64,000 bases of DNA. Source: Pleodorina starrii. Its lineage: Eukaryota; Chlorophyta; Chlorophyceae; Chlamydomonadales; Volvocaceae. Below are positions 1-10,747 of the stretch, piece after piece. The first letter of the stretch is position 1, and each line of letters begins with the position of its first letter. The stretch is from the NCBI GenBank assembly GCA_030267565.1, contig BRXU01000001.1, positions 7,818,001-7,882,000 of the forward strand, given 5' to 3'. The notes beneath the pieces were generated by a model. It saw nothing but the letters and a program-made list of their open reading frames with translations. It ran no database searches and had not been told where the DNA came from. The translations under genes and the position numbers were made by a program.

Positions 1-257
1 GACGGGAGGGGCCGCTGTGTCGGGTCGGGTCGGGTCCCTGGGTAGTGGGGTAGTGGGGTAGTGGGTGTGCAGCAGCCGTGTATGTGCACAAGGGGGCGCG
101 GACCTGTTGGCGGCCGCCGGGGCGGTGTCTGGGCGCCCAATCGCAGAGCAAACACGTCCTGCTGGCTCGCCGCATTCCAGCCCCCCACCCACGCGCATAC
201 CAGCTTTTCAGTCAGCTTTTGGACACTTCTACGTAGCTAATTTTACGATTGGTACAC

Positions 258-375
258 ATGTCTACAACATCGCACCGCACAAAATGCGGTGCGGCTTCGT
301 CCGAGGCGGCTTGCAACACTTCCGACACCGACAAGATGCTGGGACGGCTCAACCGCGGGTCAAGCAGCAATGTCG
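258..375 (+). CDS. Candidate upstream coding exon of the zinc-finger gene
   Basis: This is a possible early coding exon. An ATG at 258 opens a 39-codon frame (start MSTTSHRTKCGAASSE) that reaches a GTAACG donor after position 375, leaving phase 1. Composition and frame look coding. A short segment at about 409-454 after a TTTAACAG acceptor could be the next exon, but I could not join it to the large exon at 541 in a consistent phase. Whether this ATG is the true start, or whether the gene extends past the left edge, cannot be decided from this window. Confidence 0.3.
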
Positions 376-465
376 GTAACGTTTGGGAATGGGTGGGATA
401 ACTTTAACAGTTCCGGAGGTTCAGCGGCTGTCGCAGCTTGATCATCAACGTCCGCAGTGACTCAT

Positions 466-500
466 TATTTTATAAAGGAGCATATCACTCCCTGAACCCC
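466..500 (+). repeat. Dispersed repeat family C, copy 1
   Basis: The AT-containing block ATAAAGGAGCATATCACTCC lies in the intron just before the 541 exon. It recurs at 56519-56555 (opposite orientation) and 61526-61556, each time running into a C-rich tract. Confidence 0.6.
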
Positions 501-540
501 CACCCTCCACCCCCCACCCCCACCCCCACCACCCCCACAG

Positions 541-2865
541 GCCCACTCCGCCTCCCGGAGCCCCCTGGCTCGACTGCTGGGACTGCGACCCAACCGGCAA
601 GCGGCGGCGGCGGCGGCGGCGCCAGCTGCGGCTGGGTCGGGTGGTGATGCAGCGGCAGCGGCCGGAGCGGCCACAGGCGCAGGAATAGCGGCGGCGGCCG
701 GAGCGGCGGCAGGTGCCCGGTGCAGCGGTGGCGGTGGTCCACATGCTGTACCACCACCACCACCCCCCGGTGCAGCCACTCGGACGACAGAGCCGGCCCT
801 AGGTGGTGCCAGCCCGCGGGATGGGAGGCGGGCGGACGGCGGCGTCGGGGCCGGCGCCGGCCCCGCCGGTGGTGCGTACGGCGAAGCTGGCGCGGCTGCT
901 GATTCATGGCACACGCCGCCGCCGCCGCAGCAGCAGCAGCAGGGCGGGTCAGGGCAGGAGGAATGTGAGGGAGTGGGAGAGGAGGCGGCAGAGGGAGAGG
1001 CAGAGGGAGAGGAAGCGACGACGCCGCGCGCGGCGGCGAATGGCGCCATCTGGGGCACCGGCGGCGGCGGCGGCGGAGACGGCGGCGGCGGAGACGGCGG
1101 CGGCGGCGGATGGGAGGATTTCGGCGGTGTCGGCGCCGGAAGCCGCGCGTCTACGGCGGCCCCGGATGGCGCGGATGGCGCTTGCGGCGGCGTCGGGCTG
1201 CGGCGCGAGGCTTGGCAGTACGACATATACGGAGATCTCGGCAGCGAGTTGGACGAGCTGGAGGGGACCTTTGTCGACGATGACGATGAGGAGGAGGTTG
1301 CGGAAGAGGAGAATCTGGATGGGGAGGGCGGCTGCTGGTGGTGGCGCGACGGCGACGAGCGGAGTGACCCGCGGGTCGGTCCGTGGCGGGATGATGTGGA
1401 TGCAGGAGGAGGAGCCGGAGCGGCCGCCGGCCCGCCGCCAGCGAAGCGTCCGCGCCTGAGCGCCGACGGCCCCGCCGCAACCCATTATGCCAATGGGCTT
1501 GCGGCGGTAGCGGCGTCGACGGCGGCTGGGGTTCCTGCCCATGGCCCGGCGGCGGCGGCGGCGGCGGCGGCCGGCGATCCCCGGCGGGACGGCCGCGACG
1601 GCTGTCAAATATACGCTCCGTCGTCGTCGTCTCCGTCGCGGGGGCTTCATCCTCCATCAGTGTCCGCCGCCCAGCCGGGGATCACCGGGCGCCGGGCCGC
1701 CAAGCTGCGCCGACAGTCGGAAGCGGCGCAGCACCCCGCCCTGGCGGTCCCGGAGGCCGCCAGCGGCGCCGCGGATCCCGATCCGGATCCGGATTTGGGT
1801 CCGGATCAGGTCGCTGGGTGGCCAGCCCATTCAGGCGACCTTGACGCCGCCCGGGCAAGGCGCGCTCTGGAGGGCCCCCTGGACCTCGGGGCAGTGGCGC
1901 CACCAGCGGCAGCAGCAGCAGCAGCAATAGCAGCTAATAGAGCTGCCGCCGCGGGTGCGGCTGGTGCTGGTGCTGGTGCGGAGTCGGCGCATGAGGGGGT
2001 GGTGGTGGTGATGGTGAAGGACGCGGGGGGCTCGGGACACAGAGCTGGAGCCGCCGGTGGGGGTGGTGGGGTTGGGGGTGGGGGTGGCGCCGCATGTGGC
2101 GGGTCCGGCCGCGTTTCAGGTCCCGGCTCCGGCTCCGGCCCCTGGATCTGCCGCGTGTGTACCTTTGCGCACAACCGGCGGCAGCTGCTGCGCTGCGAGG
2201 TGTGCGACTGCCTGCGGGGAAGCACCCAGCCGCCGCCGCCGCCACCACCGCCACCGCCACCGGAGCAGAAACCGGAGCAGCAGAAACCACCGCGCCCGCG
2301 CCCTCACACGCACTCACACTCACACCCGCACCCTCAGCACCCTCAGCATCCCCAGCAGCAGCAGCAGAGGCGGCACAGCTCCATCGGGCACGGCGCAGCC
2401 GGGTCCGACGCCGTCGGTGGCCCTGCCAGCAGCAGCGGTGGCGGTGGCGGCGGCGGCACAGCTTCCAGGCGGCGACAGACGTCGACCACCGGCCGCAAGA
2501 GCGGGGGTGCCCAGGGGTCCCTGCCCCAGCCGCTGCCACATTCCGGGCAGCGAGGCTTGCAGCAGCTGTGGGGCTCAACGGCGGCGCCGGCGAGTCATGC
2601 CGCCGCCTCCGGACCGCCGGCGCGAGCCACCACCCCGAAGCAGCGGCAGCAGCAGCAGCAGGCGCCTCCGTCCTCCGCCCCTGCTCCCGCTTCGTTCTCT
2701 TCTTGTGGTGGTGGTGGTGGTGGTGGTGGTGGTGGTGGTGGTGGTGGTGGTGACGGTCCTTCGCGGCGTTGTCCGCAGTGCGGGTCGGCGGTGGCGGCGG
2801 GTCGGTGGATGGAGCACCAGGACTGGCACCTGGCCTGGAGGCTGTCCAGGGAGGGTACTGCATGA
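541..2865 (+). CDS. RanBP2-type and UBZ-like zinc-finger protein (last exon)
   Basis: Large 3' exon opened by a CCCCCACAG acceptor at 540 and read in one frame to TGA at 2863-2865, about 774 codons. Most of it is low complexity (poly-Ala, poly-Gly, Pro/Gln/His runs) with an acidic stretch at about 1230-1320. Two zinc modules stand out. At about 2143-2208 lies WICRVCTFAHN followed by a second C-x2-C pair, the RanBP2/NZF arrangement, often used for ubiquitin or RNA binding. At the C-terminus, about 2770-2829, CPQC is followed after 11 residues by H-x3-H within EHQDWHLAWRL, the spacing of UBZ3 ubiquitin-binding fingers known from DNA polymerase eta. No polymerase domain is visible, so a role in ubiquitin signalling or DNA repair is inference. 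The stop codon lies inside a 9-bp tandem repeat. Upstream exons are uncertain and may lie off the left edge. Confidence 0.62.
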   Translation, partial: AHSASRSPLARLLGLRPNRQAAAAAAAPAAAGSGGDAAAAAGAATGAGIAAAAGAAAGARCSGGGGPHAVPPPPPPGAATRTTEPALGGASPRDGRRADGGVGAGAGPAGGAYGEAGAAADSWHTPPPPQQQQQGGSGQEECEGVGEEAAEGEAEGEEATTPRAAANGAIWGTGGGGGGDGGGGDGGGGGWEDFGGVGAGSRASTAAPDGADGACGGVGLRREAWQYDIYGDLGSELDELEGTFVDDDDEEEVAEEENLDGEGGCWWWRDGDERSDPRVGPWRDDVDAGGGAGAAAGPPPAKRPRLSADGPAATHYANGLAAVAASTAAGVPAHGPAAAAAAAAGDPRRDGRDGCQIYAPSSSSPSRGLHPPSVSAAQPGITGRRAAKLRRQSEAAQHPALAVPEAASGAADPDPDPDLGPDQVAGWPAHSGDLDAARARRALEGPLDLGAVAPPAAAAAAAIAANRAAAAGAAGAGAGAESAHEGVVVVMVKDAGGSGHRAGAAGGGGGVGGGGGAACGGSGRVSGPGSGSGPWICRVCTFAHNRRQLLRCEVCDCLRGSTQPPPPPPPPPPPEQKPEQQKPPRPRPHTHSHSHPHPQHPQHPQQQQQRRHSSIGHGAAGSDAVGGPASSSGGGGGGGTASRRRQTSTTGRKSGGAQGSLPQPLPHSGQRGLQQLWGSTAAPASHAAASGPPARATTPKQRQQQQQAPPSSAPAPASFSSCGGGGGGGGGGGGGGGDGPSRRCPQCGSAVAAGRWMEHQDWHLAWRLSREGTA

Positions 2866-2898
2866 CTGCCATGACTGCCATGACTGCCATGACTGCAT
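2861..2898 (+). repeat. 9-bp tandem repeat over the stop codon
   Basis: Four copies of CATGACTGC, ending in a partial unit. The TGA stop of the zinc-finger gene falls in the first unit, so a change in copy number would not move the stop. Confidence 0.8.
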
Positions 2899-3599
2899 GA
2901 ATAAATATAAAGATGAAACCGCAGCCGAGAAACGGACGCGACGGTAGGCAGGAGGATCGACACATACACACACACGGCGAGATTGGAATTGGAGTTGTGA
3001 TCCTCGCATTTTGTGGCGCCAGGGAGGTTTGCGAAAGCACTGCAGTACACGGGACCTTGCAAATTGCGGCCCACTGCTATAAACTTGTTGAAGCGCAATG
3101 CACTGGCGGTGCGGCGCACGGCGCACGGAGCCAGGCTGTGCCTAACCCCAAAGCCCAAAGCAGCAGTGCCCGGTTCAACGGATCGCGCCAATAGTTGCCA
3201 AAAGGTGTCTGGCATGTTCCACGAGTCCATCTGCCTACTAAGAGCGGGAATGTGGGATGCGGAAGAGCGGACAGCGGAAGTACCCTACCTCCGGGACAGC
3301 AACCGCCAACGACCTCGACAACGGTCCACAACGACCTTGCATTATTAAGAGGTAAAGGCAGGTAAAGGGGGCGAGGCCAGGCCAGGCCAGGGAACCGATG
3401 CCCAGCCTGCTGATGACTGAGTGGCCAGCCTGGAACGAACGTGCGGGACAGAGTGGGTGAGCGGAGGTACGGTAGGTTGCGCTACTTCTGCTGCGGTTCC
3501 GTTCCATTCGCCCGGCCGATTCCCCGCTGCTGTGTGTAATCGATCAAAGCGCGGGCAAGCAAAGGTAGACGCGCGTGTATGTGCGTGTGTGTGCGTGTG
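2899..3599. other. 3' flank of zinc-finger gene
   Basis: No convincing gene. It holds the end of the 9-bp repeat, an AATAAA at about 2900, and a TGTAA at 3535-3539, the usual volvocine polyadenylation signal and a candidate for the upstream gene. A short TGTG-rich run precedes the LINE. Confidence 0.5.
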
Positions 3600-4594
3600 C
3601 GTGTAGTATGAAGCAGCTGGTCGGAGCTTCCGTCCCGCCCCTTCAATTGTTGTTTAGGGAACTAGGGCAGATGCCGCTGCAGATGTACTGGGCTGAATCT
3701 GTGTTTCGTTTTTGGAACAGTATGGTTGAGAACACTAGCAGCATATACCACAGTGTTTTTCGTCACGAGATCCGGCTGGCATTGGAATCGGATTTGCAGG
3801 GGGACGGCTGGGGAACTAAGATCATTCGGGCTCTGAACATCTTAAGGCATGACTGGCCGGAGGATGCGACGGCGGGTACCATCGACGCCAGGGTTAGACG
3901 GTACTCTACGTGCAAGCTCGACGTTGAGGCGCTGTTGGACACTCTTAGGGGGCGCATTAACGATGATTGGGCCAGTGACAGGTTGGCCGTCGACCCGTGC
4001 TCTTTCGTTACGGATGGCAGGAAGCCAGGCGTGAAAATGTGCCGTCACAAGCACTGGATGGGGCAGCCGAAGCAGTTTGAGGGTTACATTCCCCCGGCGC
4101 ACCACCGTGCCCTTCTCCGTTTCCGGTTATGCGTATCAGACCTGGCGGTTAATAGCGAGAGTAATCGAGCCAGGGAGTTGCGTGTGTGCAAGGCGTGTCG
4201 CATTAATGGTGCCGTCGAGGACGAGAAGCACTTCCTGTTGGAGTGTTCTGCTCTCGTGTCAGCGCGGCAGAAGCTTTGGGACCTGGGTGTACCGGAGGGA
4301 GCGAGTGTTTGCGACGTCATGCAAATAGACGATCAGCGCGGTCTTGCAAAGGTTGTTTATGACATGTTTTGCTTTCGGCGCGAGCGCATCGCCGTGTAGA
4401 GTCGATGGAGACTCCTTCTCAGGTCATGTTGTGCTTTTGTGACGTATCTGTCTTATGTTGTCTTTATGCCCTTTCTGCTACGGTTGATTTTTCCTTACTT
4501 TTTGTTCCTTTTGCTTGACTGAGGCGGTTCATGAGCCTTCGGGTTCGTTTGAACCGTACGAGCTCACTGAAGCTTGTAACATCATCATCATCAG
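3600..4594 (+). mobile_element. 5'-truncated LINE (L1-type) retrotransposon
   Basis: This 3' remnant of a non-LTR retrotransposon carries only the end of the endonuclease/reverse-transcriptase ORF, a 3'UTR of about 180 bp (relatively T-rich against this genome) and a short ATC-repeat tail at about 4580-4594. The sharp 5' edge next to a TGTG run fits 5' truncation during target-primed insertion. I could not define target-site duplications. The insertion ends about 205 bp before the INTS11 start codon and so sits in that gene's promoter region. Confidence 0.78.
3608..4399 (+). pseudogene. LINE reverse-transcriptase C-terminal fragment
   Basis: An open frame of about 263 codons from the ATG at 3608 to TAG at 4397-4399. 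It has the region after the reverse-transcriptase domain typical of algal L1 elements: ELGQMPLQMYWAESVFRFWN near the start, then a C-terminal zinc-binding motif CKACRINGAVEDEKHFLLEC (C-x2-C-x10-H-x4-C). No endonuclease or catalytic FADD/YADD block is present, so the copy cannot move by itself. The frame is intact, which suggests a fairly recent insertion. Codon use is less GC-biased than in neighbouring genes, as expected for a transposon. Confidence 0.78.
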
Positions 4595-4798
4595 GCAGGC
4601 CTTTAGGGATACCTCAGAACCCAATAGTAAGCTTTCGGGGAGCGGTCACAGCTGCTGACGGCGCGCCTTTAACAAGCTTTAGGGACGGACGGACGGTCAG
4701 GGGCGCCAAAGTGAAAATAATTTCCGGAATTCCTTTGCTCGGGACAAACCACTTAAATACTTGTAAGATGCCGCTTACCAGATGAAAATTCTGTCAAC

Positions 4799-6155
4799 AT
4801 GTCTATCGAGGTGCTTCCGCTTGGTGGGGCACCGTGCCGCAAACAATCAAAGCGCTGCTGTTAACACTTTGTCAAATACACAATTTATGTCGTAACTTGA
4901 AACTTGCTTTTTAGGCGCTGGCCAGGATGTGGGACGCTCCTGCTGCATCGTACGCATGGCGGGCCGCACCGTCATGTTCGACTGCGGCGCCCACTTTGGC
5001 TTCAGGTAATTTGTAACGGAGGCCCGCATTTGGGGACTCGGGGGCTTTGTCCACTGTGTTGTCCTTTTGGGCGCTCACGTGACTCCCAGTGGGGGGATGG
5101 CCGACCGACCCATGGGGCTGTGACGGACGGGGCCAACTCCACAGCCTCGCCGATCCAATCCGATCCCCTCTCCCTCTCTTCCCCCTCCCCCTACCTCCCC
5201 CTATCTCCCCCTCTTCCTTCCCCCTGTCCCCAGGGACGAGCGCCGGTTTCCCGAGTTCGGTTTGCTGTCGCGCGCGGGTCGCTTCACCGAAATCATCGAC
5301 GCACTCGTCATCACACACTTCCATACCGACCACCTAGGCGCACTGCCGTACTTTACGGAGGTACGACGACGACGCCGACACCGACGCGGTGTCGTACACG
5401 GCGCGGGACGTCGTCACGTGTTGGCGTGCCGTGCCGTGCGGTGCCGGGCCGCATTTGGGTCGGCCCCCACCACTTACACCTCTCCCCAATCCCCACCACT
5501 TCGTTGCAGATCTGCGGCTACCGGGGCCCCATCCTCATGACCTATCCCACCTTCGCCATCGCCCCCATCATGCTGGGGGACTACGTCAAGGTGGGGGTGG
5601 GCGGTTGGTTGCGGCCGCGCTCTACTCTATTGTTGTGTTTTTCTCCCGGGGCTGTGTTTCGAATGACCCGTCACGCTGGCCCCCTCGCGTCGGCGTCGGC
5701 GCCGGCGCCTTCACCGTCGTCGTCGCCACCGCAATGGTCCGGGCGGCCGCCGCAGGTCAACGCTGATCGGCCCGGCGACCGATTGCCGTACAATGAGCAA
5801 CACGTGCGGGACTGCCTCCGCCGCGTGACAGCGGTGGATCTGCATCAGGTGGGTGGTTGGGTGGTTGAGGGGGTGGTTGAGGGGGTTGGGCGGGTGGTTG
5901 GGTGGCAAGGCGGGTTGGGTGGTTGAGGCGGTTGTGTGATTGAGGGCATGGGGTGGTTGAGGACGTTGGGTGGTTGAGGGGGTTGTGGGGACTCCCAAGC
6001 TGCGGGGCAACCAGCGGACGGAGCCGCAACGGTGGTTGGGGCCGCATCCAGCAGTTGGCAGTTGGGGGCAGTTGGGGGCAGTTGGGGGCGGACGGCCTAT
6101 CGGAGGGATGGAGATGGGAATTACGAAGGCGATGGGGATGAGGATGCGGTGTCGG

Positions 6156-6222
<67 letters not shown>

Positions 6223-9200
6223 TGTGTGAGGGGGGGATGTCGGGATTGTCGGCCCGTTGGCACGAGCCCCTTTGTCCCCTCGCCGCCTTTCTCGCCGCGA
6301 CCGCCGCCCTCGTCCTCGCCGCCGCGCCTCTTGCCCAACTCCCTGGTAACGGTTCCCGGTTGTCCGTTCCCGGTTGGCCGTTGTCGGTTGTCCGCAGGTG
6401 GTGGCGGTTGCCCCCGGCCTGTCGTTCACGTTCCACTACGCGGGTCACGTGCTGGGGGCGGCCATGGTTCACATGACGGCGGGCCACCTCACCGCCCTGT
6501 ACACCGGTGAGCCTGAACCAGCCACCCAGCGAGCCAGAGCCAGCGAGCGAATGAGAAAGGGGGAGAGAGACAGCGCCATCTTGTTTGTCCTGCGTGTTTT
6601 GTTGCCTACCCTGCATGGGCCAGCGGCGCTCCGCTGCCCAAAACCCAAACACGGTCCGCCCTCGCGGACGGACGGACGCCACGTCCCCCGCCCTCCCTCC
6701 CTGGAGCGCATCCCACTCCGCCCATCACGTCAACCCACCCCACCTCACACCACCTCATCTTACACCATCCTAAAACCCTAAAACCCTAAAAAACCGAAAA
6801 ACCCTAAAACCCTAAAACCCTAACACCCTGGCTGCTGGTCCGCCCTCCTGCCGCCCCGCCGCCCCCAGGCGACTTCAACTCCTCCCCCGATCGCCACTTG
6901 GGCCCCGCGGAGCCGCTGACACCCCCCGGGGGGCCCTCGGGTGCCCCCCTGCGCCGCCCCGATGTGCTCATCAGCGAGGCCACCTATGCGGCGACGTTGC
7001 GCGACTCGAAGCGGGCCCGGGAGAGGGACCTCCTGGGGACGGTGGTGGAGACGGTCGCGGCGGGGGGCAAGGTCGGCGGGGGTGGGGGGCTGGGAGGGGA
7101 GGGAGGCTGGGGTTGTAGGGTTGCGCAGTTGGGCGGCGGCGCGCTTTGGAAAGGTTCCCGGGGGCTTTCGGCGGTTCGTCCCGACGTCGGATCAAACGGC
7201 CGCCGGCTGCGTGAGCCGCTGCGGCGCCGCTTTTGCTGCTGCTTTTGCTGCTTTGTTCAGGAGACAACTCGAATGGGGTCTCCGAATGGGGTCTCCGCGC
7301 CATAGGGCCTTCCTCAGCACCCGCTCGCACAGCCCCGCCACCCACCGCCACCGCCACCGCCACCGCCACCCACCGCCACCCATGTGTTCCCTCCCCACCC
7401 CCCTCTGTGTGTGTATGTGTGTGCTTCCCCCCCCCCCCCCCGCAGGTGCTCATCCCCACCTTCGCCATGGGTCGGGCCCAGGAGCTGCTGATGCTCATCA
7501 CCGACTGCTGGGAGCGGAACGGACTGCAGGTTGCGATCCAGGGGGGGAGGGAGGGAGGGAGGGAGGGAGGGGGAGGGGAGGGAGGGGGAGGGGAGTGAAG
7601 GGGGAGAGGAGAGGAGCGGCTCGAGCCGAGGGATGGCATGAAAGATACCGCAGCCAAGGGACAGAGACGCAACCGAAGGACCCCCCAACCCCCCCCACAC
7701 ACACGCACACTCGCAGGTGCCAATCTACTTCAGCAGCGCAATGGCCTCCCGAGCCCTCGTGTACTACCAACTGCTGCTCAACTGGACCAACGCCAACGTC
7801 AGGAGGAGCATATTTGGAACGGCGATGCCGCCGCCGCCGTCGCCGCCGTCGCCGCCGGGAGGTGGCGCTGACGCTGACGCCGCGGCCGCGGCCGCGGCTG
7901 CCCGCCGCCGCGCCGGGTACTACCGACCCTACCTAGAACCGAGTGGCGGCGGCGGCGGCGGCGGGTTGGAGGGCGGCGGTCCGTCGCCATGCGGTGACGA
8001 CGCGGAGTACGACAACGACGACGACGATGACGTCAGCGATGTGGGCGACGACGGCGGCGGCGGCGGCGACGCTGTGGACGGCGACGATCTGGATTGTGGA
8101 TCCGATGAGGAGTACGGCAGAGATGAGGAGTACGGCGGAGATGACGGCCAGGGGCTTCTCTGCGCGGGAGGAGGCAGGGGAGCACGGCGGGAAGGCGGTG
8201 GTGGCGGCGGCGGCGGCGGCGGTACGGAACGGGACGAGCAGCGCCGTTACCGGTCACATCGGCGGCCGCTGTTGCCCGTGGACATTGTACGGAACGACGG
8301 CGCTGGTGTCGCTGGTGGCGGCGGCGGCGGCGCCGCCGCCGCCGCCGCCGCCGGGGGCTCCGGACCTTCCGGTGGCGGCGCCGCCGCCGCCCCTACTGCC
8401 GCCGCCGCCGTTGGCGGCGGGTTCGCCGCCAAGGGTGTGGGCGTCTTCTCGGAGGCCGACGTGTACGGCATGTTCCGTACACGTCCCTGGGACCGCTCGT
8501 TGCTCCATGTACGTCCACGTCCACGTCCTCCTCCCACCTCCCCTCTCCCCCCTCCCGCCTCCCCCCTCCCTCCCTCCCTCACATACACAAACGCCCCCTC
8601 CCCACCCCACCCCCACCCCTCCTGCGATCAGGCCCCAGGTCCCGCGCTGCTGTTCGCCTCCCCGGGTAACATCACCAGTGGGGTATCCCTGGAGGCCTTC
8701 AGGGCCTGGGCGGGCTCGCCCCGAAACCTGCTGGTGCTGGCGGGCTACCAAGTGCGAGGTGGGGAGGGCGGGGGGGAGAGGAGGGGGAGGAGGGTGGGGA
8801 AGAGGGGTTGAGATTAGGACAGTCCAATCAGTTGGCAGTTGGCAGTTGGGGGGTTAGGGAGGGTGGATCTGCCCTCCGCCCCCGACCTCTACCTCGGCCC
8901 CTGACCTCAACCCCGCACACCCCGCCCACCCCCTCTCCCTCTCTCCCTCCCTCCCTCCAGGCACCCTGGGGGCCCGCCTCGAGACCATCCAGAACCAGGG
9001 ACTGCAGAACCAGCAAGCCGCCGCCCACAAAGCAGCCGCCGCCGCCGCCGCCACTGTCGACGTCCCCGGCGGAGGCGCTGGCGGCGGCGCTGGCGGCGGC
9101 GGCGGCGGCGGCAGTCGTGTGGAGGTTCGTTGCCGCATCCGGATGTTGGCCTTCTCAGCTCATGCGGATCTTCGCGGGTTGTTGGGGCTGGTGAGGCGGT

Positions 9201-10747
9201 GCTGCCCCCGGGCGGTGGTGCTGGTGCATGGACAGCGGGAACCCATGGAATTCCTCAGGTGGGGAAGGAGGGAGGGGCCTTATGGGGGCGGGGCCTTATG
9301 GCTGGGAGGGGCCCGAACCCCAAACCCCAAATCCCAAACCCCAAACCCCAAACCCGCCCCGCTCCCCTTCTCCCCCCGCCCCGACCCTCCGCCTCCGTCC
9401 CTTCGCTGCGGTTTCTTCTTTACAACCGCCCTGCCCACCTCCACGTCCCCACGTCCCCACGCCCACGTCCCCACGTCGCCACGCCGCCACACACGCCCCC
9501 ACAGAGGCCGCATCGAGGGCACTCTGGGCATCGAATGCCACGCGCCACCCACCGGCACCACCGTCACCATCGCGCCGCGCCGCGCTCTCCCACTCGGAGT
9601 GCGGCCGCAGCTGGTCACGGCGGCGGGATGCGCGGCGGGACTCCTGGCGGCGCAAGCCGCCGCCGCCGCCGCCGCCGCCGAACGGGAGACAGAAAGGGAT
9701 AGGGACGGTGCAGGGGACGCGCGGGGTGCGGGGGTTGCGGGGGGTGCTCCAGGGGAGGCGTTAGAGCTCCGGAGGATGGAGGGAGTGGGAGTGGGAGTGG
9801 GAGTGGGGGTGGGAGTGGGAGTGGGGGAACTGCGGCGGCTGCGGCCGCAGCCGCTGACTGCGCTGCCGCTGAGCGGAGTGGTCGTGGCGCGTGTGCTGCC
9901 CGCCGGCCATCAGCTACAGCCCGGCCCTCCGCCGCCGCAGCAGCAGCAGCAGCAACAGGGCACGTCCAGCGGCGGCGGCAGCGGCAGCGGCGGCGCCACC
10001 TCCGCGACGCAGCTGACGCTGACGGACTCGGGCACCGCCGCCAGGGTGCTGCTGCAGGCGCACCAGGCGGCGCACGGCACGGCCGTGACGCCGTACAACA
10101 TCACGTACGGATGTACGATTGTCGTACAGCTTCCGCTGCCGGCGCCGGCCGCCGTCGGCGGCGCTGCTGCGTGCGGCGGCGGCGAGACGACTGCTGCTGC
10201 TGCTTCTGCTGCTTCTGCTGCGGCGGCGGGGGTGATGTGGACGGAGGCGCATGCGACAGAGGAGGTCAACGCCAACGCCGTCGTTGACGCGGCGGCGGCG
10301 GCGGCGGCGCTGGCGGCGGCGCTGGCTCGCGCTCATGCTGCGTTGTGTGCTGCGGTCGGCGGCTACGCGGCGAGTCGGAAGTTGCGGCTGGACCCCGACG
10401 GGAGGGGCCTCAGCTTCGGATCGTTCCGGGCGCAGCTGTCGCTGCCTCGTCTGGATCCAGATGCGCCGCATTTGAATTTACCGGAAGGACGGGGAGCTGA
10501 AGCCGGAGCCGCCGCGCCGGCGCCGGCTGCGTCGGCGGAGCAGCAGCAGCAGCGGCGGCAGGGGCAAGCGCGAGGCATCGAGGGCGGGGCCGAGGAGGTC
10601 CAGGGTCGGGATGGGGTTGGGGTCGGCGGGGGGCGGCCGGGGGTGCTTCAGATCGTGTGCGAGTGGTCGGCGGCGGAGGATGCGGCGGCGTGCCGCTGCC
10701 TGGGGGCGCTGCGGGCGGCGTTTGGGGTGGGGTCGGACGGGCCGTAG
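4799..10747 (+). CDS. INTS11: Integrator complex subunit 11 endonuclease (INTS11/CPSF3L)
   Basis: Catalytic RNA endonuclease of the nuclear Integrator complex, which cleaves snRNA precursors and nascent transcripts. Twelve exons: 4799-4823, 4915-5005, 5234-5360, 5510-5590, 5756-5848, 6398-6506, 6869-7071, 7446-7529, 7717-8508, 8632-8758, 8961-9258, 9505-10747. Their 3273 nt encode 1090 residues with all phases matching. The spliced N-terminus [17 protein letters not shown] matches the family. Metallo-beta-lactamase ligands are visible: H67-F-H69-T-D71-H72, H156 in [11 protein letters not shown]177 in YTGDFN. Beta-CASP and RMMBL motifs follow: [36 protein letters not shown] near 642-647 and [16 protein letters not shown]11, not CPSF73, is indicated by GAGQDVGRS and DERRFPEF. 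It is far longer than the roughly 600-residue human protein because of a Gly/Asp/Ala-rich insert of about 200 residues after FGT and a long low-complexity C-terminal region. Confidence 0.93.
6159..6222 (+). repeat. TG microsatellite in INTS11 intron
   Basis: Nearly uninterrupted TG dinucleotide run of about 30 units in the 6th exon's upstream intron (5849-6397). The same intron also holds loosely repeated GGTGGTTGAGGG-type units at about 5850-5990. Confidence 0.9.
6770..6832 (-). repeat. Interstitial telomere-type repeat in INTS11 intron
   Basis: About six imperfect CCCTAAAA units (TTTTAGGG on the minus strand, the Chlamydomonas-type telomere repeat) inside the intron 6507-6868. One unit is altered by an AACCGA interruption. 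Confidence 0.8.
7638..7672 (-). repeat. Dispersed repeat family B, partial copy
   Basis: AAAGATACCGCAGCCAAGGGACAGAGACG in pieces: the reverse-orientation core of family B, in the INTS11 intron 7530-7716. Confidence 0.55.
9388..9424 (+). repeat. Dispersed repeat family B, partial copy
   Basis: A CTCCGTCCCTTCGCTGCGG core followed by TTTCTTCTTTAC, in the last INTS11 intron (9259-9504). The same intron carries CCCCAAAC repeats at about 9317-9352. Confidence 0.55.

Noticed and set aside
465..1650. Several long overlapping open frames on both strands (Arg-, Pro- and Ser-rich)
   Set aside because: They are shadows of the GC-rich coding exon at 541-2865 and lack any domain; only the plus-strand frame has zinc fingers and a proper acceptor.
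3575..3607. Start of the LINE frame at 3575 instead of 3608
   Set aside because: The extra residues come from the TGTG run before the element and have no similarity to LINE proteins.
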